A DNA stretch of 64,000 nt, from positions 1,054,001 to 1,118,000 of the forward strand of contig NZ_CP162511.1 of assembly GCF_040939305.1 (NCBI RefSeq), read 5' to 3'. This DNA is from Herbiconiux sp. A18JL235. Its GTDB lineage: Bacteria; Actinomycetota; Actinomycetes; Actinomycetales; Microbacteriaceae. A model generated the notes under the pieces. That model was given only the letters and a program-made list of their open reading frames with translations. It was not told where the DNA came from and searched no databases. Positions 26,467-35,181 of the stretch are shown piece after piece (position 1 is the first letter of the stretch; each line of letters begins with the position of its first letter). The position numbers and the translations under genes were made by a program.

Positions 26467-27279
26467 ATGGGCGCCGTCGTCGTGCTGGGCTCGCTGAACA
26501 TCGACTCCGTGGTCGAGGTGGAGCGGCACCCGCAACCCGGGGAGACGCTCATCGGCGGCGACGTCGTGAAGCACTTCGGCGGCAAGGGCGCCAACCAGGC
26601 GATCGCCGCCGCGCGGGCCGGGGCGAAGGTGGGCTTCGTGGGCAGGGTCGGCGACGACGCCGACGGAGACGCGTACCTGCAGCGGCTCGCCTCGTACGGC
26701 ATCGACACCACCCACGTGGCGCGCACCACGGGGGTGCCCACCGGGCACGCCGCCATCGCGGTCGACGGTTCGGGCGAGAACACCATCATCGTGTCACCCG
26801 GCGCCAACGCGCGGGTGACGGTGGGCGACCTCGCCCCTCTCGGGTCGCTCGGCCCCGGCGACGTGCTGCTGTGCTCGCTCGAGGTCGACACCGCCGTCGT
26901 CGCCGAGGCGGTGCGCATCGCCGCAGCACGCGGGGCCCGCAGCGTGGTGAACCTCGCGCCCTACGCGCCGCTTCCCGCCGACGTGCTCGACCTCGCCGAC
27001 CCGGTCGTGGTGAACAAGCACGAGAACGCCCTGCTCTGGGCCGACGACCTGGTGCCGCGCTCGGTGCTCGTCACGCTGGGGAGCGAGGGGTCGCGCTGGG
27101 GGCAGAACATCGTGCCCGCCCAGAAGGCTGCTGCCGTCGTCGACACCACCGGAGCCGGCGACAGCTACTGCGGCACCCTCGCGGCGGCGCTCGCCGCGGG
27201 CGTCGCCGACGCCGACGCGATGGAGGCCGCCTCGGCGGCCGCTGCCCTCTCGGTCACCTGGCTCGGCGCGCAGCCCTGA
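26467..27279 (+). CDS. Ribokinase-like PfkB carbohydrate kinase
   Basis: 270-residue PfkB-family kinase. The N-terminal signature HFGGKGANQAIAAARAG (about 37-53) and the C-terminal TTGAGDSYCGTLAAAL with the catalytic Asp fit ribokinase, which phosphorylates ribose for the pentose phosphate pathway. The length is slightly short for the family (usually about 300). ATG 26467 is preferred over the GTG at 26461 because GGAAGGG (26454-26460) is properly spaced to it. Given the nucleoside degradation genes in this window, recycling ribose released by nucleosidases is a plausible role. Confidence 0.88.
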   Translation: MGAVVVLGSLNIDSVVEVERHPQPGETLIGGDVVKHFGGKGANQAIAAARAGAKVGFVGRVGDDADGDAYLQRLASYGIDTTHVARTTGVPTGHAAIAVDGSGENTIIVSPGANARVTVGDLAPLGSLGPGDVLLCSLEVDTAVVAEAVRIAAARGARSVVNLAPYAPLPADVLDLADPVVVNKHENALLWADDLVPRSVLVTLGSEGSRWGQNIVPAQKAAAVVDTTGAGDSYCGTLAAALAAGVADADAMEAASAAAALSVTWLGAQP

Positions 27280-27289
27280 CCGCGCGCGC

Positions 27290-27775
27290 CTAGTCGCGCG
27301 GGGGGCGGAGGGCCTTCAGGGTGAGGGCGGTGGCGACGGCGGCCTCGGCGGCCTCGCGGCCCTTGTCCTCCTTCGAGCCGGGGAGTCCGGCGCGATCGAG
27401 TCCCTGCTGCTCGTCGTCGAGGGTCAGTACCCCGAAGCCCACGGGCTTGCCGGTGAGGATGCTCACCTGCGTCAGCCCCGACGTCGCGGCATCCGACACG
27501 TACTCGAAGTGGGGCGTACCGCCGCGGATGATCACCCCCAGGGCGACCACCGCATCCGCCCCGCTCTCGAGCGCGACCTTCGACACGACGGGCAGCTCGA
27601 AGCTGCCCGCCACGCGCACCTCGCTCACCGTCACGTTCGCGGCGGCCAGCGCCCGGCGCGCCCCGGCGAGCAGGCCGTCGGTGATCTCGGTGTGCCAGGT
27701 TCCGGCGACGATGGTGACGTTGAGGCCGGTGCCGTCGAGCTCGGTGTCGAGGGTGGGGGCTCCTGCTCCGCTCAT
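27290..27775 (-). CDS. ribH: 6,7-dimethyl-8-ribityllumazine synthase
   Basis: Condenses the ribityl-amino pyrimidine with 3,4-dihydroxybutanone phosphate, the penultimate step of riboflavin synthesis. The 161 residues show the family blocks [44 protein letters not shown] (with the active-site His) and [14 protein letters not shown]. It is the last gene of the rib operon, 76 bp downstream of ribBA, and ends 10 bp from the convergent ribokinase gene. Confidence 0.96.
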   Translation of the reverse strand: MSGAGAPTLDTELDGTGLNVTIVAGTWHTEITDGLLAGARRALAAANVTVSEVRVAGSFELPVVSKVALESGADAVVALGVIIRGGTPHFEYVSDAATSGLTQVSILTGKPVGFGVLTLDDEQQGLDRAGLPGSKEDKGREAAEAAVATALTLKALRPPRD

Positions 27776-27851
27776 GGGCGTGTTCCTTTCGTGGTGGGTG
27801 AGACTCGGTGGCGTTGATCGCCGTGGGTTCGACCGCGCAGACGCGGACTGA

Positions 27852-29213
27852 TCAGACGGCGCTGGTGGGCAGCAGGTGCCCCATGCGGTCGCGTTTGGTG
27901 TCGAGGTACTGCCGGTTCTGCGGCGTCTCGCCGACCACGAGGGGCACGCGTTCGGTCACGACGATGCCGTGCTCCTCGAGCTGCCGCACCTTCTCGGGGT
28001 TGTTGGTGAGCAGCCTGATGCTCGAGGCCCCCAGATCGTCGAGGATCGCCACCGCCGCCCCGTAGTCACGCGCATCGGCGGGAAGGCCGAGGGCGACATT
28101 GGCGTCGAAGGTGTCGAGCCCGTCTTCCTGCAGCCGATAGGCGCGCAGCTTGTTGACCAGGCCGATGCCGCGCCCCTCGTGACCGCGAAGGTACACCACA
28201 ACACCTCCGTGCTCGGCGATCAGATCGAGCGAGGTGTCGAGCTGCGGGCCGCACTCGCACTTCAGCGACCCGAACGCCTCACCGGTGAGGCACTCCGAGT
28301 GAACCCGCACGAGCGGTGCATGACCAGGGTCGAGCGCGGCGCCGGCGGGCGCGTCGGAGACGATGGCGATGTGGTCGGTGCCGGTCTTGAGGTCGCGGTA
28401 GGCGCGCATCCGGAGCGGTCCGTGGGTGGTGGGCACCGTCGTCTCGACCTCGAACTGCACGCGCGCTTCGGATGCGCTGTGCGGGCCGGTGGATGCTGCC
28501 GGCTCGACGACGAGGTCGGCGGCGGCCGCATCGGCCACACCGCCGGGAGCGTTCGTCGCAGTGGCCGGTGTGGCCGGTGTGGCCGCGCCCGCGCCGATCC
28601 CGTCCTGCTCGTCCAGCCACTCGATGAGGAGCTCGATCGTGGTGATCGGCAACTTCTCGCGCGCGGCGACCTGCTGCAGCTCGTCCATCACCATGGCGGA
28701 GCCGTCGTCGGCGATCATCTCGCCGATCACCCCGACGGGCGGCAGGCCCGCGGCACGCATCAGCTCGACGGCCGCTTCCGTGTGCCCGGCGCGCTCGCGC
28801 ACCCCGCCGTCGACGGCGCGCACCGGCAGCACATGTCCGGGGCGGATGAACGACGCCGGGGTCGCCGCCGCATCGGCGAGCCGGTTGAGGGTGAGCGCGC
28901 GGTCGTGGGCGCTGATGCCGGTCGTCACGCCCGCCGAGGCGTCGACGGTGATCGTGTAGGCGGTGCGGCGGGTGTCTTCGTTGTTCACGACCATGGGCGG
29001 GAGGGCGAGCCGGTCGGCGAGCTCGCCCGGCAGCGGCGCGCAGAGGTAGCCGGAGGTGTTGCGCACCATCCACGCGATCCACTCGGTGCTCGCGAGGGCG
29101 GCCGAGAGGATGGCATCGCCCTCGTTCTCGCGGTCGGCGGCGTCGGAGACGATCACCGGGCGGCCCGCGCGCAGTGCGTCGAGCACCTCGGACATGGGGG
29201 AGAAGGAGGTCAT
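27852..29213 (-). CDS. ribBA: Bifunctional 3,4-dihydroxybutanone-4-phosphate synthase / GTP cyclohydrolase II
   Basis: 453-residue two-domain enzyme that makes both precursors of riboflavin. The N-terminal RibB domain (about 1-205) has [37 protein letters not shown] and [12 protein letters not shown]. An Ala-rich linker (about 220-250), longer than usual, precedes the RibA domain with [11 protein letters not shown], the zinc-binding CECGPQ and [12 protein letters not shown]. The ATG at 29213 overlaps the ribE stop by four bases, so the genes are coupled. Expression is expected to follow the FMN riboswitch upstream of ribD. Confidence 0.96.
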   Translation of the reverse strand: MTSFSPMSEVLDALRAGRPVIVSDAADRENEGDAILSAALASTEWIAWMVRNTSGYLCAPLPGELADRLALPPMVVNNEDTRRTAYTITVDASAGVTTGISAHDRALTLNRLADAAATPASFIRPGHVLPVRAVDGGVRERAGHTEAAVELMRAAGLPPVGVIGEMIADDGSAMVMDELQQVAAREKLPITTIELLIEWLDEQDGIGAGAATPATPATATNAPGGVADAAAADLVVEPAASTGPHSASEARVQFEVETTVPTTHGPLRMRAYRDLKTGTDHIAIVSDAPAGAALDPGHAPLVRVHSECLTGEAFGSLKCECGPQLDTSLDLIAEHGGVVVYLRGHEGRGIGLVNKLRAYRLQEDGLDTFDANVALGLPADARDYGAAVAILDDLGASSIRLLTNNPEKVRQLEEHGIVVTERVPLVVGETPQNRQYLDTKRDRMGHLLPTSAV

Positions 29214-29896
29214 GACGCGCTCCCGCCCGCGAACGAGACCAGGCGCTCGACGTGCCGGGCGAGAACGTCGGTCTCGAGGTTGACGCGGTCGCCGACCGTG
29301 AGAGCGCCGAGGGTGGTGGCGCTGAGCGTCTCGGGAATGAGGGAGACCTCGAACCAGTGCTGCGCATCCGTTCCGCCGCCCGCGGCGCCGTCCGTGTCGC
29401 CCCCGCCCGCGGCGCCGTGGCCCGCGTCGCTGTCGCCCGTGTGGCCGATCGCCGAGACGGTGAGCGAGACTCCGGAGACGGCGATCGAGCCCTTGTCGAC
29501 GACGAGCGGCGCGAGGTCGCGCGGCAGGCTGATCCGCAGCACGCTCCAGGCCTCGCCCGGCGTGACGGCGAGCACCGTGCCGGTGCCGTCGATGTGGCCC
29601 TGCACGATGTGGCCGCCGAGGCGGTCGCCCACGCGGGCGGCGCGTTCGAGGTTGACGCGGTCGCCGACGGTGAGGCCGCCGATGGTGCTCATGGCGAGGG
29701 TCTGCGCCATGACGTCGGCGGTGAAGCTGTCGTCCGTCTGCTCGACGACGGTGAGGCACACACCCGACACCGCGATGGAGTCGCCGTGCTTCGCGTCGCT
29801 CACGGCCAGTGGTGCGCGCACGGTGATGACGACGGCGTCGGGCGTGCGGTCGAGGGCGAGGATCTCGCCCTGCTCCTCGATGAGTCCGGTGAACAT
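29210..29896 (-). CDS. ribE: Riboflavin synthase (alpha subunit)
   Basis: Dismutates two lumazines to riboflavin. The internally duplicated structure is visible: MFTGLIEEQG and DSIAVSGVCLTV in the first half, GHIVQGHIDGTG and KGSIAVSGVSLTV in the second, 228 residues in all. A Gly/Asp/Ala-rich insertion (about residues 150-176) is unusual and lies in a surface loop of the second barrel. AAGGAG upstream supports the ATG at 29896. It sits between ribD (3-base gap) and ribBA (4-base overlap). Confidence 0.95.
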   Translation of the reverse strand: MFTGLIEEQGEILALDRTPDAVVITVRAPLAVSDAKHGDSIAVSGVCLTVVEQTDDSFTADVMAQTLAMSTIGGLTVGDRVNLERAARVGDRLGGHIVQGHIDGTGTVLAVTPGEAWSVLRISLPRDLAPLVVDKGSIAVSGVSLTVSAIGHTGDSDAGHGAAGGGDTDGAAGGGTDAQHWFEVSLIPETLSATTLGALTVGDRVNLETDVLARHVERLVSFAGGSAS

Positions 29897-29899
29897 GGG

Positions 29900-31009
29900 T
29901 TACTCCTTGGTGCTGAGGGGGAAGGGTGGGTCGAGGGGGCGTGCCTCGGCGTCGGTGCCGAGGTGAACGCCTGGAGACGGGGGTTCGGGGGCGGTGGCCG
30001 GGCGGGCGACGACCAGGAGGTCGTCGCCGAGTCGCTCCACGCAGTCGAGCGTCAGGCGCCGCTGGGCTCCGATGTCGGCGACCCCGAGATCGGTGAGCGC
30101 GGTGCGCGGGCCGCCGAGCAGGGTGGGTGCGAGGTAGACGAGGAGCTCGTCGGCGAGACCTGCGGCGATGAACGCGCTGGCGAGGGTGGGCCCGCCCTCG
30201 ACGAAGACCGTGCGCACCTCGTCGGCGAACAGGGCGCCGAGGGTGAGCTCGAGGTCGCTGCCGTCGAACTGGCGAAGGGGCAGCGGATGCTCGCGCACCC
30301 GGGCATCGGCCGGCACCTCCCGAGACCCCAGCACCACGGGGGCGGGCTGACTGGGGAGCAGTCCCTCGTCACCGCGGGCGGTGAGGGCGGGGTCGTCGGC
30401 GAGCAGGGTGCCGGTGCCGACGACGATCACGTCGTGCTCGGCGCGACGCCGGTGCACGTCGGCGCGGGCCTCGGTGCCGGTGATCCACTGGCTGCTCCCG
30501 TCGGCCGCCGCGGCGCGACCGTCGAGACTCGACGCCCACTTCACCGTCACGAAGGGTCTGCCGAGCCGGGTGGCGGTGAGCCAGGGGCGGATCGCCTGCT
30601 CCACCTCGGCCGCGCCCAGGCCGCCCTCGACCTCGAGGCCGGCGGCGCGCATCCGCTCTGTTCCGCCGCTCGAGGCGCCTCCCGGGTCGGCGACGGCGTA
30701 CACGACCCGCGACACGCCGGCCTCGATGAGGGCGGTGCTGCAGGGGCCGGTGCGGCCGTGGTGGTTGCAGGGTTCGAGAGAGACGACCGCTGTGGCGCCG
30801 GTCGCAGCTGCAGGGTCGGCGAGAGAGGAGAGTGCGGCCACCTCCGCGTGAGGGGTGCCTGCGCCGCGGTGCCAGCCCTCGGCGAGCAGCTCGCCGGAGG
30901 GGGAGAGGAGCACACACCCGACCTGCGGGTTCACGCCCGTGCGGGGGCCGAGCAGTGCGAGCTCGAGGGCGCGGGTCATCGCATCGCGCTCGGTCAGCAC
31001 AGCGGTCAT
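29900..31009 (-). CDS. ribD: Bifunctional riboflavin biosynthesis deaminase/reductase
   Basis: 369-residue enzyme performing the deamination and ribosyl-chain reduction of the pyrimidine intermediate. The deaminase domain shows the zinc site: HAE in GTPHAEVAAL, then SLEPCNHHGRTGPC. The reductase domain follows (VKWASSLDGRAAAADG, VFVEGGPTLASAF). The ATG at 31009 is preceded by GACGAGGACCGG; an in-frame extension upstream would translate the riboswitch and is rejected. It is the first gene of the rib operon, about 80 bases downstream of the FMN riboswitch. Confidence 0.95.
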   Translation of the reverse strand: MTAVLTERDAMTRALELALLGPRTGVNPQVGCVLLSPSGELLAEGWHRGAGTPHAEVAALSSLADPAAATGATAVVSLEPCNHHGRTGPCSTALIEAGVSRVVYAVADPGGASSGGTERMRAAGLEVEGGLGAAEVEQAIRPWLTATRLGRPFVTVKWASSLDGRAAAADGSSQWITGTEARADVHRRRAEHDVIVVGTGTLLADDPALTARGDEGLLPSQPAPVVLGSREVPADARVREHPLPLRQFDGSDLELTLGALFADEVRTVFVEGGPTLASAFIAAGLADELLVYLAPTLLGGPRTALTDLGVADIGAQRRLTLDCVERLGDDLLVVARPATAPEPPSPGVHLGTDAEARPLDPPFPLSTKE

Positions 31010-31054
31010 CCGGTCCTCGTCTCTCGACGGTCTCCGGGGTGCGCTCGATGAACG

Positions 31055-31082
31055 CCGACGGCTCCCGCGAACGCGGAAACCG
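31055..31082 (-). promoter_or_regulatory. Hairpin between FMN riboswitch and ribD
   Basis: GACGG...CCGTC and the inner CCGCG/CGCGG form a stable hairpin just downstream of the aptamer on the transcript. It is probably part of the expression platform; it lacks a following U-run, so the mechanism is uncertain. Confidence 0.5.
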
Positions 31083-31087
31083 TCCGT

Positions 31088-31240
31088 GCATCCTCCCATC
31101 CGGACTGAGGAGATGTCGTTCGACATCGCCATTACCGTCGGTTCTGGAATTGCACCAGATCAACCTCGTCCCGCTCGAAAGCGGGTCTCGGCTCGCGGAC
31201 TGTCACCGCCGGTTCAGAATCTCACTGACCCCGGAGCACG
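31088..31240 (-). ncRNA. FMN riboswitch (RFN element)
   Basis: On the minus strand the conserved RFN segments appear in order: CTCCGGGGTCAGTGAGATTC, ACCGGCGGTGACAGTCCGCGA, a variable hairpin, GATCTGGTGCAATTCCAG, ACCGACGGTAATGGC and finally CAGTCCGGATGGGAGGA. It lies directly upstream of ribD. FMN binding should lower expression of the rib operon. Confidence 0.95.
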
Positions 31241-31277
31241 TTACTTCTTCTGTTATACCTCAACTCTGGTGCGCGAG

Positions 31278-31358
31278 GGCGGTTCAGAAGCGCAAACGTC
31301 GTGCCGACCGCGCCGGTATGCAGCTCGTATCGCGTGTCGTTTGCGATTCTGAACCGCC
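31278..31358. repeat. Long inverted repeat downstream of the mannosyltransferase gene
   Basis: A 21-base arm (31278-31298) matches the reverse complement of 31338-31358 at 20 of 21 positions, around a 39-base loop. It lies between the stop of the minus-strand glycosyltransferase gene and the 5' end of the FMN riboswitch, and could be a terminator, though no T-run follows. Confidence 0.8.
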
Positions 31359-31382
31359 ACCGGGTGCGCCGAGCGGCGGGGT

Positions 31383-32141
31383 CTAGCGCGCGGTGCCGGC
31401 CGTCGGGAGGGCCAGGCGCTCCGGGGCGCGGCCGATGACGCTCGACAGCCCCCAGCCGGTGACCTTGGCGAGCGCCTCCACCACGATGCCGGTCGACATC
31501 TTCGACACGCCCTCCTCGCGCTCGACGAAGGTGATGGGGAACTCGCCGATCTTTCCGCGGCTGCGCTCGAACAGCCAGGCGAGCTCGATCTGGAAGCAGT
31601 ACCCCTGCGAGTTCACGGTGCTGAAGTCGATGGTGCGGAGCGACTCGGCGCGGAAGCCGCGATACCCGCTGGTCAGGTCGTGCAACTTGGAGTTCAACAG
31701 GATGCGTGCATAGGCCGTTCCCGCGCGCGAGATGAGCTTGCGGTAGGCGGGCCAGTTCTTGATGACGCCGCCCGGAATCCACCGGGTACCGATGCCCATG
31801 TCGCAGCCCGCCTCGAGCAGGGCGATGAGGCGGGGGAGCTCCTCGGGCTGGTGGGAGCCGTCGGCATCCATCTCGACGATGTAGTCGTAGTCGCGGTCGA
31901 GCGCCCAGGCGAAGCCCGCGGCGTAGGCGGCCCCCAGCCCGTTCTTCTCGGTACGATGAAGCACGTGGATTCGGGGGTCGTCAGCAGACATGCGGTCGGC
32001 GAGCCGGCCGGTGCCGTCGGGGGAGTTGTCGTCGACGATGAGGACGTTGGCCTCGGGCACCGTCTTCAGGATGCGTTCGGTCACCCCGGAGATCGACCCG
32101 ATCTCGTTGTAGGTGGGGATCACCACGACGGTCTTTGCCAC
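31383..32141 (-). CDS. Polyprenol-monophosphomannose synthase (GT2 family)
   Basis: 252-residue GT2 enzyme of the Ppm1/DPM1 type that transfers mannose from GDP-mannose to polyprenol phosphate, the donor for lipoglycan and protein mannosylation outside the membrane. The sequence has VVVIPTYNE, NVLIVDDNSPDGT, EKNGLGAAY, EMDADGSHQPEELP (with the DAD metal site), GTRWIPGG and the late SGYRGF and CFQIELAW blocks. No membrane helices are predicted, so it lacks the fused acyltransferase seen in some actinobacteria. GTG 32141 is preferred because GAGGAAA precedes it; GTG 32156 is 15 bases upstream. Confidence 0.93.
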   Translation of the reverse strand: MAKTVVVIPTYNEIGSISGVTERILKTVPEANVLIVDDNSPDGTGRLADRMSADDPRIHVLHRTEKNGLGAAYAAGFAWALDRDYDYIVEMDADGSHQPEELPRLIALLEAGCDMGIGTRWIPGGVIKNWPAYRKLISRAGTAYARILLNSKLHDLTSGYRGFRAESLRTIDFSTVNSQGYCFQIELAWLFERSRGKIGEFPITFVEREEGVSKMSTGIVVEALAKVTGWGLSSVIGRAPERLALPTAGTAR

Positions 32142-32290
32142 TGTTTCCTCGTTCACTCGTCAATCGCGGTCTTCCGCGAGCGAAAGCGTATCGACGCCTT
32201 CTGTTCATTCTCACCACGTAGGCTCAGCATTCGCCTGAAATACTCAGTCTGTTCTACTCACTACAGCCCGTCAGAAACGGCAGCCCATCC

Positions 32291-32806
32291 ATGAGCAAAG
32301 CTTCCCCCGCGCGCACGCGACTCCGCATTCTAGCAAGCGAATTCATCCGATTCGGGCTGGTGGGCGGTCTCGGGTTCGTCGTCGATTTCGGGGTGTTCAA
32401 CCTGCTGCGCCTGACCATCATGGATCCGTCGGTCATGCACGGCGGCCCTGTCATCGCGAAGCTCATCTCGACGACGCTCGCCATTCTCGTCAATTGGCTC
32501 GGCAACCGGTTCTGGACCTTCCGTGACCGCCGCCGCGCCGACGTGCTGCGCGAGAGCGTCGAGTTCTTCGCGGTGAGCATCGTGGGCATGGGCATCGGGC
32601 TCGCCTGCCTGTGGTTCTCCCACTACGTGCTCGGCTTCACCTCGGTGCTTGCCGACAACATCTCGGGCAACGTCATCGGGCTGGCGCTCGGCGCCGCCTT
32701 CCGCTTCGTGCTCTACCGGGTGTGGGTGTTCGGCGAGCACCGCGTGCGCGTGCCCGCCGCACCCCAGGGTGTCGCGGGGGCCGAGAAGTCGACGCCCGTT
32801 CCCTGA
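32291..32806 (+). CDS. GtrA family membrane protein
   Basis: 171-residue protein with four predicted membrane helices (about 18-40, 54-72, 92-112, 120-142). The FGLVGGLGFVVDFGVFNLL opening, the NWLGNRFWTFRDRR block between helices 2 and 3, and the RFVLYRVWVFGE end are the GtrA/DPMS signature. Family members are thought to flip or anchor polyprenyl-phosphate sugars, and the gene is divergent from the polyprenol-phosphate mannose synthase, so a shared pathway is likely. No ribosome-binding site is obvious. Confidence 0.92.
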   Translation: MSKASPARTRLRILASEFIRFGLVGGLGFVVDFGVFNLLRLTIMDPSVMHGGPVIAKLISTTLAILVNWLGNRFWTFRDRRRADVLRESVEFFAVSIVGMGIGLACLWFSHYVLGFTSVLADNISGNVIGLALGAAFRFVLYRVWVFGEHRVRVPAAPQGVAGAEKSTPVP

Positions 32807-32849
32807 GCCACGGGCGGCACGACGCCGGTGCGCCGAGCGCCCGGCGGTC

Positions 32850-32855
32850 TAGCCT
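32850..32855 (+). promoter_or_regulatory. -10 box of a leaderless transcript for the FUSC-type gene
   Basis: TAGCCT ends 6 bases before GTG 32862; GGAG between them is too close to serve as a normal ribosome-binding site. Confidence 0.5.
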
Positions 32856-32861
32856 GGAGTC

Positions 32862-34007
32862 GTGAGCACATCGGGTGACGGGCAGCGAACGGATGCGGTG
32901 GGGCGTCCGGATGCTCGGTCACGGTGGGTGAGGCTCACCGGCGCCCTGATGCGGCCGGCGCGGTCGTTCCGCACCGCCACGCGCACGCCGCTGCTGCAGG
33001 TGTTGAAGTCGGCTGTCGCCGCGGTGCTCGCCTGGCTCGTGGGGTCGCTCGTGGTGCCGGGGGAGGCGCCGATCTTCGGGCCCATCGCCGCCATCCTCGT
33101 GGTGCAACCGAGCGTCAACCAGTCGCTCAGCCGGGCGGTGGAGCGATCGATCGGCGTGATCGTCGGGGTCGTCGTGGCCTACGTCGCCGCGCTCGTGTTC
33201 GGAGCGCCGAGCTGGCTCATCCTGGTCGCGATCGTCGTGTCGCTGCTGCTCGGCTGGGTGTTGCGCTTCCCGGCGTCGTCGACGGTGCAGATTCCGATCA
33301 GCGCCATGCTCGTGCTCTCGATCGGAGCCGCGACGCCGGGGTATGCCACGGCCCGCATCATCGAGACGATCATCGGCTGCGTCATCGGGGTGATCATCAA
33401 CTGGCTCATCGTGCCGCCGGTCGCCCTGCAGCCGGCGCACGACGCGGTCGCTGCCCTCGGCCGTGAGGTCGCGGCGACGATGGAGGGTCTCGCCGTGGTG
33501 CTGAGCTCGCCCACCGACGTCGCCTTCCGCACCCAGGTGCTGGTGGAGGCTCGGCTCCTGCGCCCGATGCAGTACAAGGCGCAGGCGGCGATCGACGCCG
33601 CGGAGGAGAGCCTGCGGTTCAACCCGCGACGCAACGGGCAGCGTGAGCAGATCGCCGGCGATCGGGCGTTGCAGGAGAGACTGGCGGTCGTCGTCACCCG
33701 GGTGCTCGGCATGGCCAGGGCGCTCAACGACCACTTCGACGACTCGCTGCACCGCGAGCCGATGACCGGAGCCATCGCCGAAGAACTGCGTCGTGCTGCG
33801 CACGACCTTCGGCTCGTGATGGTGCACGCCGACCTGCCCACCGGCGAGGCGGAGGTGCTCGGGCACGAGGAGCCGCTGCTCACCTCGCCCGTCGCAGCGC
33901 TCACACCCGACTCGGCCCACTGGATCCTCATCGGCTCGCTGCTCGAAGACCTCCGCCGCGTGCGCGAGGAGATCGTGGGGGCGATCGACGACCCGCACGC
34001 GCGCTGA
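32862..34007 (+). CDS. FUSC family (aromatic acid exporter-like) membrane protein
   Basis: 381 residues. After a basic N-terminus there are about six membrane helices between residues 45 and 190, with the APIFGPIAAILVVQPSVNQS and RSIGVIVGVVVAY blocks of FUSC/YqjA-type proteins. The C-terminal 190 residues are a cytoplasmic helical domain. Homologues are linked to export of aromatic acids or to envelope stress, but no substrate can be given. The GTG start has a TAGCCT box 6 bases upstream. It converges with trpS, with a short GCCGCG-GAG-CGCGGC hairpin (34008-34022) after its stop. Confidence 0.85.
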   Translation: MSTSGDGQRTDAVGRPDARSRWVRLTGALMRPARSFRTATRTPLLQVLKSAVAAVLAWLVGSLVVPGEAPIFGPIAAILVVQPSVNQSLSRAVERSIGVIVGVVVAYVAALVFGAPSWLILVAIVVSLLLGWVLRFPASSTVQIPISAMLVLSIGAATPGYATARIIETIIGCVIGVIINWLIVPPVALQPAHDAVAALGREVAATMEGLAVVLSSPTDVAFRTQVLVEARLLRPMQYKAQAAIDAAEESLRFNPRRNGQREQIAGDRALQERLAVVVTRVLGMARALNDHFDDSLHREPMTGAIAEELRRAAHDLRLVMVHADLPTGEAEVLGHEEPLLTSPVAALTPDSAHWILIGSLLEDLRRVREEIVGAIDDPHAR

Positions 34008-34047
34008 GCCGCGGAGCGCGGCGCGGGCGGTCACGTACCGGAAGGCG

Positions 34048-35070
34048 TCAGCGGCGGCGGGGGAGGAACCCGACCCGGTCGTAGACGGTGTCGAGAGTGG
34101 CCTGGGCCACCGCCTCGGCGCGGTCGGCGTTCACAGCGAGGATGCGGTCGAGCTCGGCGGGGTCGTCGAGCAACTCGAGCGTGCGCGTGCGGATGGGCCC
34201 GACGGTCTCGACGACGAGCGCCGCCAGCGCCTTCTTGAGCGTGCCGTAGCCGCCGCCCGCGAACTCCTCCACCACCGAGTCGACGGTGCGGCCGCTCAGG
34301 ATGGCGAAGACCGTGAGCAGGTTCGCGAGCCCCGGCTTGGCCTCCCGATCGAACCGCACCTCGCCGTCGGCGTCGGTGACGGCTCGCATGATCTTCTTCT
34401 CCGTGACCTTGGGCTCGTCGAGCAGCCAGATCAGCCCCGCGGGCGACTCCGACGACTTCGACATCTTGGCCGTCGGGTTCTGCAGGTCGAAGATCTTGGC
34501 CGTGTCTTTCAGGATGTACGGCTTCGGCACCGTGAACGTGTCGCCGTAACGCGAGTTGAAGCGCGTCGCGAGATCGCGGGTGAGCTCGATGTGCTGCCGC
34601 TGGTCTTCGCCCACCGGAACATCGACGGCCTGATAGAGCAGGATGTCGCCCGCCTGCAGGATCGGATAGGTGAACAGCCCCACTGAGGCCGCCTCCTGGC
34701 CCTGCTTGGCCGCCTTGTCTTTGAACTGCGTCATCCGCGCCGCCTCACCGAAGCCGGTGAGGGTGTTGAGCACCCAGGCGAGCTCGGCGTGCGCCGGAAC
34801 GTGCGACTGCACGAACAGCGTCGACGCCGACGGATCGATGCCCGCGGCGATGTACTGGGCGGCGGTGCGGCGCGAGTTCGCGCGCAGCGCCTCGGGCTCC
34901 TGGTGCACCGTGATGGCGTGCAGGTCGGCGAGGAAGAAGAAGGCGTCGTGAGTCTGCTGCAGCTCCTTCCAGCTCATCAGCGCGCCGATGTAGTTGCCGA
35001 GGTGCAGCGAGTCGGCCGAGGGCTGCATGCCCGAGAGCAGGCGGGGCTTGGATGCGGGAGCGGAGGTCAT
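34048..35070 (-). CDS. trpS: Tryptophanyl-tRNA synthetase
   Basis: Class I aminoacyl-tRNA synthetase of 340 residues. The HIGH-equivalent is HLGN (23-26) within [19 protein letters not shown], and the KMSKS loop appears intact as [12 protein letters not shown]. Other TrpRS blocks present are [36 protein letters not shown] and [12 protein letters not shown] 35070 is used; the frame extends a little upstream as Pro-rich sequence that is not part of the family. It ends 40 bp from the convergent FUSC-type gene. Confidence 0.96.
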   Translation of the reverse strand: MTSAPASKPRLLSGMQPSADSLHLGNYIGALMSWKELQQTHDAFFFLADLHAITVHQEPEALRANSRRTAAQYIAAGIDPSASTLFVQSHVPAHAELAWVLNTLTGFGEAARMTQFKDKAAKQGQEAASVGLFTYPILQAGDILLYQAVDVPVGEDQRQHIELTRDLATRFNSRYGDTFTVPKPYILKDTAKIFDLQNPTAKMSKSSESPAGLIWLLDEPKVTEKKIMRAVTDADGEVRFDREAKPGLANLLTVFAILSGRTVDSVVEEFAGGGYGTLKKALAALVVETVGPIRTRTLELLDDPAELDRILAVNADRAEAVAQATLDTVYDRVGFLPRRR

Positions 35071-35181
35071 GATGGTCTGCCTGGGTTCGTGAGGTGGTGC
35101 GGGGTCTGGGGGAGGCGAGGGCGGGGCCGACACGGCCGAGCGCCGCTCACCCGGTCGGTGCCGGTGGCGCGGGGGTGGTCG

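Noticed and set aside
31010..31132. Longer ribD starting upstream
   Set aside because: It would translate the FMN riboswitch aptamer.
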